A stretch of DNA of 40,321 bases. Origin: Barnesiella sp. Its GTDB lineage: Bacteria; Bacteroidota; Bacteroidia; Bacteroidales; Muribaculaceae. The notes under the pieces were generated by a model. That model saw only the letters and a program-made list of their open reading frames with translations, was not told the DNA's origin and searched no databases. This document shows, in pieces, positions 1 through 8,231 of the stretch. The stretch spans positions 2,513 through 42,833 of the forward strand of contig JAAVEW010000022.1 in NCBI GenBank assembly GCA_014801075.1. The letters run 5' to 3'. Position numbers and translations under genes: made by a program. How positions within the stretch are numbered: position 1 is the first letter of the stretch; every line of letters begins with the position of its first letter.

Positions 1-404
1 ATGACGGGGAGCGGCGAATTGGCGGCTATCTCCTTGTAATGACAGTAGATACCCTCCTGCGACGGCTTGTTGTAGTATGGCACTACGGAAAGGACGGCAC
101 TGAAATCCTTGAGATTGAGCGTGCGGAGTTCGTCGACAACAGCCTTGGTGTTGTTACCGCCGACGCCGAGCACGAGGGGCACTCGCCCTGCCACGCGCTG
201 CGCCACGTACTCGCGCACCTGTCGCTTCTCCTCGGCATCGAGCGTAGGAGTCTCGGCCGTAGTGCCGAGCACTACGATATAATCTATCGAGTTCCTGATC
301 TGATACTCAAGCAGGCGGCCAAGCGCCTCAAAGTCTATGCTTTTGTCGTGACGGAATGGTGTGACCAATGCAACTCCCACTCCTGCGAGGTTTATACGTG
401 CCAT
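1..404 (-). CDS. dapA: 4-hydroxy-tetrahydrodipicolinate synthase, 3' truncated by window edge
   Basis: Cytoplasmic class I aldolase that condenses pyruvate with aspartate semialdehyde, the first committed step to diaminopimelate and lysine. Only the first 134 codons are in the window. The reading starts at the ATG read from 404 (MARINLAGVGVALVTPF). The substrate-binding motif GTTAETPTL lies near residues 47-55, and the PYYNKPSQEG stretch near residues 109-118 carries the tyrosine equivalent to E. coli Tyr107. The Schiff-base lysine and the second conserved tyrosine would lie beyond base 1, so catalytic competence cannot be judged. A good promoter lies just upstream at 422-452. The partner enzyme Asd, which makes its substrate, is encoded 11 kb away at 11568-12587. 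The family call is confident from the sequence pattern. Confidence 0.93.
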   Translation of the reverse strand, partial: MARINLAGVGVALVTPFRHDKSIDFEALGRLLEYQIRNSIDYIVVLGTTAETPTLDAEEKRQVREYVAQRVAGRVPLVLGVGGNNTKAVVDELRTLNLKDFSAVLSVVPYYNKPSQEGIYCHYKEIAANSPLPV

Positions 405-421
405 ATTTTCTGTTCTGAGTG

Positions 422-452
422 CAAATCTACGAAAAAACACATTTTTACGCAA
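422..452 (-). promoter_or_regulatory. Bacteroidetes-type promoter for dapA
   Basis: On the minus strand a TTG (452-450) is followed after 20 bp by TAGATTTG (429-422), matching the Bacteroidetes primary sigma pattern of a -33 TTG and a -7 TAnnTTTG. Predicted transcription would begin near 415, about 10 nt before the dapA start codon. Motif match only. Confidence 0.6.
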
Positions 453-585
453 TACAAAACTATTATTTTTATATGTTTTTTAACGTGACGGCGGCTACGA
501 ATTTAATTTGCGCGGTCAACACTTTGCCGCGAAATGTTGTTAATATAGCAAACGAAATTAATAACGAACTAAAAATATACTGACC

Positions 586-900
586 ATGAATGATTTTTTT
601 GAAATAATCAAAGGTTCAAAACCTACATTGGTTGACTTCTTTGCAACATGGTGCGGCCCTTGCAAAATGCAGGCCCCTATCCTCGAACAGGTGAAACAGA
701 AAGTAGGCGACGACGCCAATATCATCAAAGTTGATATCGACAACAACCGCGAACTGGCTATGAAATATCGCGTGCAGTCAGTGCCTACACTTATTCTCTT
801 CAAGGATGGCGAACCCGTATGGCGCACCGTAGGCGTGCAGTCCTACGACCTGCTGACCGCCAAAGTCTACGAACACATCCCCACAAAGAGCGACGAATAA
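586..900 (+). CDS. Thioredoxin, CGPC type
   Basis: Small cytoplasmic dithiol-disulfide oxidoreductase of 104 aa, the normal thioredoxin length. The active site WCGPC sits near residues 22-26 after the strand TLVDFFAT, and the conserved cis-proline is in the SVPTLILF stretch around residues 65-72. There is no signal peptide, so a cytoplasmic reductant role (for example for ribonucleotide reductase or peroxiredoxins) is expected. ATG at 586 is the only sensible start, with the first beta-strand beginning about 15 residues in. A second thioredoxin-like gene follows after 88 bp on the same strand, so the two may be co-transcribed. Which of the two is the principal housekeeping thioredoxin cannot be told from the sequence, so no symbol is assigned. 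Confidence 0.93.
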   Translation: MNDFFEIIKGSKPTLVDFFATWCGPCKMQAPILEQVKQKVGDDANIIKVDIDNNRELAMKYRVQSVPTLILFKDGEPVWRTVGVQSYDLLTAKVYEHIPTKSDE

Positions 901-988
901 CTCTTTTCCTTTAAAACTTTATCTACCACTACTATTACTCGACTTTACAAGTAAACACACACAACTTTACTATAAAACACACAACGAT

Positions 989-1294
989 ATGACCGTAGCA
1001 GAAGAACTTCAGAATGCCCTCAACGGCGCGAAACCCGTGCTCGTTGAATTTTACGCCGACTGGTGCCCCCATTGCAAAGCAATGATGCCTATCGTGGCCG
1101 AACTTAAAAAGGAAACTGCCGACAAAGCCGTCGTAGTACAAATCGAAGGCGACGAGAATGCCGACATCATGAATAAATATCACGTGCGCTCCTACCCTAC
1201 CTGGATTCTTTTCAAGGACGGTCAGGAAGCATGGCGCGACAGCGGCGAAAAACCGCTCAGCGAACTCAAAGACATGATCAACAGGTTCGCCTGA
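989..1294 (+). CDS. Thioredoxin-fold protein with CPHC active site
   Basis: A 101-aa thioredoxin-fold protein directly after a canonical thioredoxin. The active site reads DWCPHC (about residues 25-30) rather than WCGPC. CPHC is the motif known from DsbA, where the histidine makes the N-terminal cysteine strongly oxidizing. The cis-proline region is SYPTWILFKDG. No signal peptide or lipobox is visible, so the protein appears cytoplasmic despite its DsbA-like motif. It diverges from its neighbour over most of its length, so it is an old paralogue rather than a recent duplicate. It might be a disulfide isomerase or a specialised reductant; the substrate is unknown. The thioredoxin fold is certain, the redox role is inference. 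Confidence 0.88.
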   Translation: MTVAEELQNALNGAKPVLVEFYADWCPHCKAMMPIVAELKKETADKAVVVQIEGDENADIMNKYHVRSYPTWILFKDGQEAWRDSGEKPLSELKDMINRFA

Positions 1295-1370
1295 TTGGAA
1301 AACCTCCGCTCTATAAGTCTTAAGATTTACTCATTTTAATCAATACTATTAGACACACTCCAAAATGACT

Positions 1371-1403
1371 AAGGTTGGACTGCCCTACGGGTAATCCAAC
1401 CTT
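1371..1403. terminator. Candidate bidirectional terminator hairpin between convergent genes
   Basis: A perfect 9-bp inverted repeat, AAGGTTGGA (1371-1379) and TCCAACCTT (1395-1403), with a 15-nt loop lies between the plus-strand thioredoxin pair and the convergent minus-strand transporter gene. The downstream U-tract is weak on either strand (AATTCTTT on plus), so efficiency is uncertain. Confidence 0.5.
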
Positions 1404-1492
1404 AATTCTTTGCATCTATATATTACACGTACGCGTAATTCTGTTTCAGACTCTTGAGGCGATACTTGTATCACCGAGCTGTGGCCGCCTCC

Positions 1493-3151
1493 TTACGAGC
1501 AGAAAGCAAGCACGAGACCCTGAGCCGCCACAACGCGCAGGAACATTGTCAACGGGTAGACCGTAGAGTAGGCTACCGCGGGAGCATCGTTGCCGGTTGA
1601 GTTGTTGGCATAGGCGAGCGCGGGAGGGTCGGTGCAGCCGCCCGAGAAGAGACCCATGATGGTAAGGAAGTTGATTTTGTAGACTCCGCGGGCTATGCAT
1701 CCTACGATGACAAGGGGGATGAGAGTGATGATGAAGCCCCAGATTACCCACCACATACCGGTTTCGTTGAACACTTTCTCGATAAAGTTATTACCGGCCG
1801 CTATACCTACCGAAGCAAGGAAGAGGCAGATACCGAGTTCGCGGAGCATCATCGACGCCGAGGTTGAAGTGTAGGTGACGAGTTTGAATTTATATCCGAA
1901 TCGGCTCAGGAGGATAGCCACTACAAGCGGACCGCCTGCCAAACCGAGTTTCATGCCGAAACCTACGTTGACCGAACCGAGCAGGATACCGAGTATGATA
2001 CCCACGAAGATGGTGACGAGGTTGGGCTGATTGAGACGTTTCATAGAGTTACCGAGCTTCGAGGCAAGACGGTCGATATCGGCCAACTGACCTACGACTG
2101 TGATACGGTCGCCCATCTGCAGACGGAGGCCGGGAGAGGCGAGCAGGTCGACACCCGCACGGTTGACGCGCGTTGCGTTAAGGCTGTAACCGTTGTGGAG
2201 ACGGAGCGAACCGAGAGCCACGCCGTTGTATTCGCTCTTGGTGATGAGAATGCGGCGCGATACCACTTCACTCGGAGTGACGGCATCCCAGTCCATTTCA
2301 ATCTCGTCGCCGAGCACGGCGGCAAACTTGGGCAGATCCTGCGACGACATCACCACGAGCAGCTTGTCGCCGTCGTGAATCTGAGTCTTCGAGGTAGGTA
2401 TCTCAATCTTTCCGTCAGGTCCCATGAGTCGTGACACCACGAAGTTGCAGGTGATGACATCATGGAGTTTGAGCAGCGTCATGCCTTCAAGACGCTGGTT
2501 CTTCACCTCAAACGAGGTGATATAAGGTTTGAGCTGCGAGTCCTCCTTATCCTTGTTGATAGCCGAAATCTCATCGTCAACCTTGATGCGGAATGCCCAC
2601 TTGATGATAAACATCGCCAGGATAATACCCACAACACCAAGAGGATAGGCTGCGGCATATCCACGCGACATGGTATCGACTGCTTCGGGACTGTTGACTG
2701 CCTGCTGCGCGGCGGCAAGACCGGGGGTGTTGGTCACAGCACCCGACATCACGCCCACAAGCTGATCCATCGTAGTGGAATCATCAGTCAGATAGTAAAT
2801 TACGAGAACAATGGCGACGTTAAGCGCCACACCGAGCACCGCAAGCATGTTGAGCCTCACGCCACCCTCCTTGAACGAGGAGAAGAACGCCGGACCCACT
2901 TGCAGACCGATGGCGAAGATAAACAGTATAAGACCGAACTCGCGCAAGAACTGTATCACTTCGGGATTGGCAATGTAGCCCAGCTGACCCATAACAATAC
3001 CGACGAACAGCACGAAGGTGACACCGAGTGACACACCTCCGAATTTAATCTTGCCGAGCAAGATACCGGCCGCAATCACAAACGAATACAATATAATCGT
3101 ACTCGCCAGACTTACGCTACCGGGTGATAATAATTGTTGAAAAACTTCCAT
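1493..3151 (-). CDS. AspT/YidE/YbjL-family putative transporter with TrkA-C domains
   Basis: Integral membrane protein of 552 aa from the aspartate:alanine exchanger (AspT) family. The N-terminal half (about residues 15-170) has several hydrophobic helices and ends in GAVTNTPGLAAAQQ near 137-150. The central part (about 200-375) is soluble and resembles two RCK_C/TrkA-C ligand-binding domains. A second membrane half (about 385-550) carries the matching GGCTDPPALAYAN motif. This duplicated layout and length are typical of the family. Known members exchange dicarboxylates or amino acids; the substrate here cannot be read. It stands alone between convergent thioredoxins and a divergent GH43 gene. 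The start is fixed by the hydrophobic N-terminus MEVFQQLLSPG. Confidence 0.88.
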   Translation of the reverse strand: MEVFQQLLSPGSVSLASTIILYSFVIAAGILLGKIKFGGVSLGVTFVLFVGIVMGQLGYIANPEVIQFLREFGLILFIFAIGLQVGPAFFSSFKEGGVRLNMLAVLGVALNVAIVLVIYYLTDDSTTMDQLVGVMSGAVTNTPGLAAAQQAVNSPEAVDTMSRGYAAAYPLGVVGIILAMFIIKWAFRIKVDDEISAINKDKEDSQLKPYITSFEVKNQRLEGMTLLKLHDVITCNFVVSRLMGPDGKIEIPTSKTQIHDGDKLLVVMSSQDLPKFAAVLGDEIEMDWDAVTPSEVVSRRILITKSEYNGVALGSLRLHNGYSLNATRVNRAGVDLLASPGLRLQMGDRITVVGQLADIDRLASKLGNSMKRLNQPNLVTIFVGIILGILLGSVNVGFGMKLGLAGGPLVVAILLSRFGYKFKLVTYTSTSASMMLRELGICLFLASVGIAAGNNFIEKVFNETGMWWVIWGFIITLIPLVIVGCIARGVYKINFLTIMGLFSGGCTDPPALAYANNSTGNDAPAVAYSTVYPLTMFLRVVAAQGLVLAFCS

Positions 3152-3235
3152 ATATGACCTTTAAAGCAATTTTTTACCTTGTAGTATCGCCGGTAAATGG
3201 CATCGGAAAAAATGCACATTTCGGAAAAACAAGTG

Positions 3236-3263
3236 CAAAGGTAAGCATTTTTTCACTATCAAA
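3236..3263 (-). promoter_or_regulatory. Possible promoter for the AspT-type transporter gene
   Basis: On the minus strand TACCTTTG (3243-3236) matches the -7 box. The nearest upstream TTTG (3263-3260) is only 16 bp away instead of the usual 19-21, so the match is imperfect. The predicted leader is about 75 nt. The surrounding 3152-3511 intergenic stretch is AT-rich and otherwise holds only the divergent GH43 promoter. Confidence 0.35.
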
Positions 3264-3425
3264 ATAATAATTCACCTACAATTTTATCGCGCAGCGGCAA
3301 CTCTTTGCGGCGGTCGCGCCATATGCTACAGCTGCCGGGGGCGCTCGGGAAATAAAACATTTGAGATTTTTTAGTATATTTGATGCAAACGGCGATTATT
3401 TTTATAATAATTTGGTCAATTCGTA

Positions 3426-3457
3426 TTTGTTTTTCTAAAGCAATCAATCTAATTTTG
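3426..3457 (+). promoter_or_regulatory. Bacteroidetes-type promoter for the GH43/VCBS genes
   Basis: TTTG (3426-3429), a 20-bp spacer and TAATTTTG (3450-3457) match the Bacteroidetes consensus closely. Transcription would start near 3464, giving a leader of about 48 nt before the ATG at 3512. A second TATATTTG at 3375-3382 lacks a correctly spaced -33 box. Confidence 0.65.
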
Positions 3458-3511
3458 CATTATCACATTCTGCATATAAACTTAAATCTCAAATAATTAT
3501 CTTTTACCATA

Positions 3512-5221
3512 ATGAAACTTAGCTTACTATTTTCCATTATTGCGGCAGCCGGCTCATCAGTAGCCGCAGCCAACCCGGCTACCTTTGCCAAAGTAGGTGG
3601 CGCGGCAGAGTCGGAACAGGAATTTTTCCCCGGTGCCTACCGTTCACGCCCCGTGCTCGGCGCCTATACCAACGACACTCAGATGGGCCTCTTCTCGGGA
3701 GGTCAGGACATAGGTTCATCAACCGACAACTTTACACCCGTCGACAACCGCTGGGGCGACCAGGGCGACGGCACTTTCGCCAATCCCCTCATCGCGGCCG
3801 ACTACTCCGACCCGGAAGTGATACGCGTAGGTGACAAGTATTATATGACCTGCTCGGAGTTCCACTTCATGGGTATTCCCATCCTCGTGTCGGACGACAT
3901 GGTCAACTGGGAACTGCTCACGCAGGTGTACACCTCGATGGAGGGCTACGACGACGTCAACCGCTACGGCGACGGTTCATGGGCCCCGGCACTGCGCTAC
4001 CACGACGGCCGCTTCTACCTCTACTTCTGCACCCCCAACGACGGTCTGTTCATGACTTCGGCCGAGAATCCCGCCGGCCCGTGGGAACCGCTCTACCAGG
4101 TCAAAAAAACCGGCGGCTGGGAAGATCCCTGCCCGCTGTGGGACGACAACGGCAACGCATGGCTCGGACGCAGCCAGCTCGGCGGCGGTCCTATCATAAT
4201 CCACCGCATGAGCCTTGACGGCAAGACGCTGCTCGACGATGGCCGCGAGATATATCACGGTCCTACGGCCGAGGGAACCAAACTGTTTATCAAGGACGGT
4301 TACTTCTACCTCAGCATCCCCGAGGGCGGAGTAGGCACAGGCTGGCAGACAGTGGGCCGCGCAAAGGATATATACGGTCCGTATGAAACACGCCGCGTGC
4401 TCGAACAGGGTTCTACCAAAATCAACGGTCCTCACCAGGGCGCACTGGTCGATACCCCCGACGGAGAGTGGTGGTTCTACCACTTCCAGAGCACCAGTCC
4501 GCTCGGCCGTATCACTCACCTGCAGCCTGTTACATGGGTCGACGGTTTCCCCTTCATAGGCGAGGACTATGACGGCAACGGCATAGGCGAACCTGTGAAG
4601 ATTGTAAAAAAGCCCTCGATTGCAACCGCTACCGCGCCTCACACCGTTACCACTTCCGACAATTTCGACAACGGCCTCGGGAAGCACTGGCAGTTTAATC
4701 ACAACCCCGAGATGTCACACATCGCCACTGCCGACGGTGCGCTCGTCATCACCCCCATGAAGTCGGCCACGCTCCGCGCCTCACGCAATATGCTGACACA
4801 AAAGATGATGGGCTATGAGGGCGAAGTGACAGTGAAAATCGACGCTTCGAAGATGGCTCAGAATGCACGTGCCGGTCTGCTGCTGCTCGGCAACAAGACT
4901 ATAGGCTTCGGCATACGCAACTCCTTCGGCTCGCTCGTGGTCTACTCGGAGGAGAACGGCTCGTCAAAGGTCGTCGCAGCCGGCAAACCGACCATGTGGC
5001 TGCGATTCACCTACGACGCCAACACCGCGAAGGTGCAGCCCTGGTACAGCACCGACGGCGTTGAGTTCAAGAAAGCCGGCGACGCGTTTGAAATCGGCGA
5101 AGGCGACTGGAAGGGTGCCCGTTTCGGACTCTACGCTTTCACTACTGACAACGAGAACAGTGACTCCAAAGTAGTGTTCGACGACTTCATCTACACCACC
5201 GACCATATTTCCAACCGCTAA
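3512..5221 (+). CDS. Secreted glycoside hydrolase family 43 (beta-xylosidase/arabinofuranosidase type)
   Basis: Exported enzyme of 569 aa with a signal peptide over residues 1-20 ending in VAAA. The GH43 five-bladed propeller starts around residue 88 with NPLIAADYSDPEV. The three expected acidic residues can be placed: general base Asp100 (SDPEV), pKa-modulating Asp205 (WEDPCPLW) and general acid Glu254 (TAEGTKLF). From about residue 380 a beta-sandwich of the kind fused to many GH43 xylosidases follows (FDNGLGKHWQFNH, ending FDDFIYTT). Known relatives remove xylosyl or arabinosyl units from plant xylan or arabinan; the exact substrate is not readable. The first 87 residues look like a disordered linker without a lipobox, so it is probably periplasmic. 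The VCBS-repeat gene follows after 15 bp. Confidence 0.9.
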   Translation: MKLSLLFSIIAAAGSSVAAANPATFAKVGGAAESEQEFFPGAYRSRPVLGAYTNDTQMGLFSGGQDIGSSTDNFTPVDNRWGDQGDGTFANPLIAADYSDPEVIRVGDKYYMTCSEFHFMGIPILVSDDMVNWELLTQVYTSMEGYDDVNRYGDGSWAPALRYHDGRFYLYFCTPNDGLFMTSAENPAGPWEPLYQVKKTGGWEDPCPLWDDNGNAWLGRSQLGGGPIIIHRMSLDGKTLLDDGREIYHGPTAEGTKLFIKDGYFYLSIPEGGVGTGWQTVGRAKDIYGPYETRRVLEQGSTKINGPHQGALVDTPDGEWWFYHFQSTSPLGRITHLQPVTWVDGFPFIGEDYDGNGIGEPVKIVKKPSIATATAPHTVTTSDNFDNGLGKHWQFNHNPEMSHIATADGALVITPMKSATLRASRNMLTQKMMGYEGEVTVKIDASKMAQNARAGLLLLGNKTIGFGIRNSFGSLVVYSEENGSSKVVAAGKPTMWLRFTYDANTAKVQPWYSTDGVEFKKAGDAFEIGEGDWKGARFGLYAFTTDNENSDSKVVFDDFIYTTDHISNR

Positions 5222-5236
5222 TCCCCCCACCATGCC

Positions 5237-6949
5237 ATGAAAAAAACATTATTGCTCACAGCATGCGCGGCCGCAGCCCTCACCGGCGCGGCTGAAGGGT
5301 GGAACGAAATGGCGATACTGGCCCGTCCCGACGGTAACGGCGGCCTTAGCTACGACTACGACAACCGCATTCAGTCGACGGCCTACACCAATGCCCTGTT
5401 CCTCGACTTCAACAACGACGGCAATCTCGACCTGCTCGTGATGGGGTCGGGTGCCGACTGGAAACTGTCGCGCGACGTCAAGTTCCTGATTCTCTACAAG
5501 AACATGGGCCCGGAATCGGGCTACGAGATGCGACGCGTGCCCGACTCCGTCACCGGATTCGTGCAGGCCGTCGACGAGGCTTACCTCAATCCCGTCACCG
5601 CAGGCGACGTCAACAATGACGGCTACATTGACATCGTCACCATGACCTACCGCGGCGACCGCTGCATCGACCTCTACCTCAACAACGGCGGCGACGGCTC
5701 GTTCACCCACACGGTCATCGACAACAAGGCCATGACCAACGGCGCGGTGACTCTCGGCGACATCAACAACGACGGCAACCTCGACATTCTGGCCAACGGC
5801 TGGAGCGCCGACTCCTCGGTAAAGGGTATGGCCATATACACCGGCAACGGCGACGGCACGTTCGTAAAGACTGCCCCCGCACCGCTTTTCGGCACATTTG
5901 AAGGGCACTCCACTCTCGCCGACCTCGACGGCAACGGTTTCCTCGACATAGTAATGACAGGCCACGGGGACGGCTGGTCGCGCCACGCCAAGATTTTCTA
6001 CAACACTCCGGGTGCTGACGGCGCGCCGCAGTTCACCCTCGTCGACAACGACGTGACCGGTCTCACAGGCGTCAACCTCGGCCAAGTGCTTGCCGCCGAC
6101 TTCAATGGCGACGGTCTCACGGACCTCGTGCTCAACGGCCGTGAGGATGGCGATGCCACCCGCGTGCGTATGTTCTACCGTCAGGCCGACGGCACGTTCA
6201 CTCTCGACCCCTCCTACCCCATCTGCCCTGTCAACACCGAAGGGGGTATCAACATGGCCGACTGGGACGGCGACGGCAACATGGATATCGTTGTCGGCGG
6301 CTACATAGGCACCGACGCGCCCCAAGGCTGCTACTCGACTCCGCTGCGCATATATCGCAACACGTCGGACAGCAACCGCCGCCCCGAAGCTCCCGAATCG
6401 GTATCAGTGACTCAGGATGGCGACTACCTCAACGTGACATGGACCGACGGCAGCGACGATGTCACAGCCACGTCTGCACTGCGCTACAACGTCTACGTGC
6501 GCAACGACCTGACCGGCGAAACGTTCTGTATCATTCCCGCCGACATAGAGAGCGGCGCTCTCAAAGTGGGCACCGACCTTGCAACCACCATCAGCGCCAA
6601 CCGCAAGTCACTGCGCATCAAGTCGCTCGGCAACGGTCGCCACACCGTAGGCGTGCAGACTCTCGACCAGTCATTCGCACCGAGCCGCTTCGCCACAGCC
6701 GAAATCGAAGTTGCCGGCGTCAGTAATGTCAGTAATGACAACAACGCAATGCAGGTAACAGTCGACGGCCTCAACGTGACGGTGACCACAACCGACGCCT
6801 CCGCAGCCGACATCCTCATCTACACTCCCGACGGCCTCCTTGCCGCCGCCGGGAGTACCAACACCCCCATCTCCCTCCCCGCCGCAGGCCTCTACATCAT
6901 CGCCGCCCCCGGCACTCCCCTCATCCCGATTAAACTGACAATACGTTAA
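5237..6949 (+). CDS. Exported VCBS/FG-GAP repeat protein with FN3-like and sorting-like C-terminus
   Basis: A 570-aa exported protein. About residues 50-350 hold six FG-GAP/VCBS repeats, each with a D-x-[DN]-x-D-G-x-x-D calcium-type loop (FNNDGNLDLL, VNNDGYIDIV, INNDGNLDIL, LDGNGFLDIV, FNGDGLTDLV, WDGDGNMDIV), predicting a seven-bladed or smaller propeller. Residues about 380-480 look like a fibronectin type III domain. The last 70 residues (ILIYTPDGLLAA, then IKLTIR) resemble type A C-terminal sorting domains of the type IX secretion system, but no secretion genes are in view to confirm that. The N-terminus has a short hydrophobic core with LTAC at 7-10, which could be a lipobox, or cleavage may fall after GAA. 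Tight coupling to the GH43 gene suggests a shared glycan-related role. Confidence 0.82.
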   Translation: MKKTLLLTACAAAALTGAAEGWNEMAILARPDGNGGLSYDYDNRIQSTAYTNALFLDFNNDGNLDLLVMGSGADWKLSRDVKFLILYKNMGPESGYEMRRVPDSVTGFVQAVDEAYLNPVTAGDVNNDGYIDIVTMTYRGDRCIDLYLNNGGDGSFTHTVIDNKAMTNGAVTLGDINNDGNLDILANGWSADSSVKGMAIYTGNGDGTFVKTAPAPLFGTFEGHSTLADLDGNGFLDIVMTGHGDGWSRHAKIFYNTPGADGAPQFTLVDNDVTGLTGVNLGQVLAADFNGDGLTDLVLNGREDGDATRVRMFYRQADGTFTLDPSYPICPVNTEGGINMADWDGDGNMDIVVGGYIGTDAPQGCYSTPLRIYRNTSDSNRRPEAPESVSVTQDGDYLNVTWTDGSDDVTATSALRYNVYVRNDLTGETFCIIPADIESGALKVGTDLATTISANRKSLRIKSLGNGRHTVGVQTLDQSFAPSRFATAEIEVAGVSNVSNDNNAMQVTVDGLNVTVTTTDASAADILIYTPDGLLAAAGSTNTPISLPAAGLYIIAAPGTPLIPIKLTIR

Positions 6950-6963
6950 CATACAATTGTGAT

Positions 6964-8028
6964 ATGGCAACCAACAAAAAACGTATAGTTTTCCTCGACT
7001 ATCTGCGTGTCATCGCCTGCTTCATGGTAGTGATGGTACACGCCTGCGAGTTTTATTACTGCACCGATACAGGTGTGGTCCTGACTAATGAGTCGGCTCG
7101 GCTTTGGGTTTCATTGATCGACGGAGCGTTCCGCTCGTCAGTTCCCCTGTTCGTAATGGCATCTTCGTTCCTGCTCGTACCGCTCACCTCAAGCCCCTCC
7201 GGCTTTTTCCGCCGACGCTTCTCCAGAGTGTTCGTGCCGTTTATCATCTGGTCACTGCTTTATGCAGTGGTGCCGGTAGTGGCTGGAAGCATTGACGGCA
7301 ATATTGCGGAACGCGTGTCAGCAATCCTTTATACTGCCAACCTCGACAGCGGACATCTCTGGTTCATATACATGCTCATAGGTATATATCTTGTGATGCC
7401 TGTGATATCGCCCTGGCTTGAGCAGGCGTCGAAGCGTGCCGAACAGATATTTCTCGCCATCTGGTTCTTGAGCACGTTCACCGGATATCTGCGACCTATA
7501 ACCGATTATGTATGGGGCGAGGTATTTTGGAATAACTTCCACGCTCTCTACTATTTCTCCGGCTACATCGGCTATGTGGTTCTTGCCCATTACATACGTC
7601 GTTACATCAACTGGTCGGTAAAAAAGACTTTTGCCGTAGCCCTACCGCTTATACTGATCGGATACGCATTCACAGCAGGGCTTTTCTACATGCATTCACT
7701 GGAATCAACCGACTACAGATATGTAGAACAGTCATGGTATTTCTGCACTTTCAACGTTGCGATGATGACAGCAGGCACATTCCTGTTGATGCGTCTCATC
7801 TCAACCACTCCCTCATGGTTGTATAAGCCTGTTAAGAAGATTTCAAATCTCAGCTACGGCATTTACCTGATGCACATATTCATTCTCGGGTTCATGCAAC
7901 AGTGGATTGCGCCTCACTTTTCCGTGCTTCCGGCAATACTTCTCGTAGGGGCAGCTACCTTCCTCGCGTGCTCGCTCATATCACTGCTGCTCTCGAAACT
8001 GCCAGGCTCCAAATGGGTCATCGGATAA
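6964..8028 (+). CDS. Acyltransferase 3 family integral membrane protein
   Basis: A 354-aa polytopic protein of the OafA/WecH type, which moves acetyl or other acyl groups onto surface or extracellular sugars from the cytoplasmic side. The family signature is at the N-terminus: FLDYLRVIACFMVVMVHACE, whose histidine (near residue 26) is the conserved catalytic candidate. About ten hydrophobic segments follow, and the length is normal. The gene begins 14 bp after the VCBS gene, so GH43, VCBS and acyltransferase may form one transcript. This would fit glycan decoration or processing, but there is no direct evidence for the acceptor. The hairpin-forming repeat region at 8055-8173 follows. Confidence 0.88.
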   Translation: MATNKKRIVFLDYLRVIACFMVVMVHACEFYYCTDTGVVLTNESARLWVSLIDGAFRSSVPLFVMASSFLLVPLTSSPSGFFRRRFSRVFVPFIIWSLLYAVVPVVAGSIDGNIAERVSAILYTANLDSGHLWFIYMLIGIYLVMPVISPWLEQASKRAEQIFLAIWFLSTFTGYLRPITDYVWGEVFWNNFHALYYFSGYIGYVVLAHYIRRYINWSVKKTFAVALPLILIGYAFTAGLFYMHSLESTDYRYVEQSWYFCTFNVAMMTAGTFLLMRLISTTPSWLYKPVKKISNLSYGIYLMHIFILGFMQQWIAPHFSVLPAILLVGAATFLACSLISLLLSKLPGSKWVIG

Positions 8029-8054
8029 CAAGCATATAGGCATAATTGCCTTCA

Positions 8055-8173
8055 CCGCAGGCGGTGTTGCATAACCCCGCCTGCGGCAGTAGGAACGCGA
8101 TAAATCGCGCCCGCATAAGTCGCTGGTATTTAATACTATACCATCCGGATGCGAACGCGATTTATCGCGTCCC
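8055..8173. repeat. Palindrome-rich intergenic repeat, REP/MITE-like
   Basis: Between convergent genes lies a hairpin CCGCAGGCGG (8055-8064) / CCGCCTGCGG (8077-8086), followed by two inverted copies of a 23-bp unit: 8092-8114 and, reversed, 8151-8173, matching at 20 of 23 positions. Each unit contains its own palindrome, CGCGAT-2nt-ATCGCG (8096-8109 and 8156-8169). The layout resembles REP-type or small non-autonomous elements. The first hairpin could also serve as a terminator for the acyltransferase gene, though it lacks a T-tract. Confidence 0.6.
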
Positions 8174-8231
8174 TTGCTTAGTTATGAGGCAACGTCGCGG
8201 TAACGGTGATAATAAACACCGTGCGGCTCAC

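Noticed and set aside
5249-6325. 358-codon minus-strand frame opposite the VCBS protein
   Set aside because: It arises from the repetitive Asp/Gly codons of the plus-strand gene and has Val/Ala/Glu low-complexity translation.
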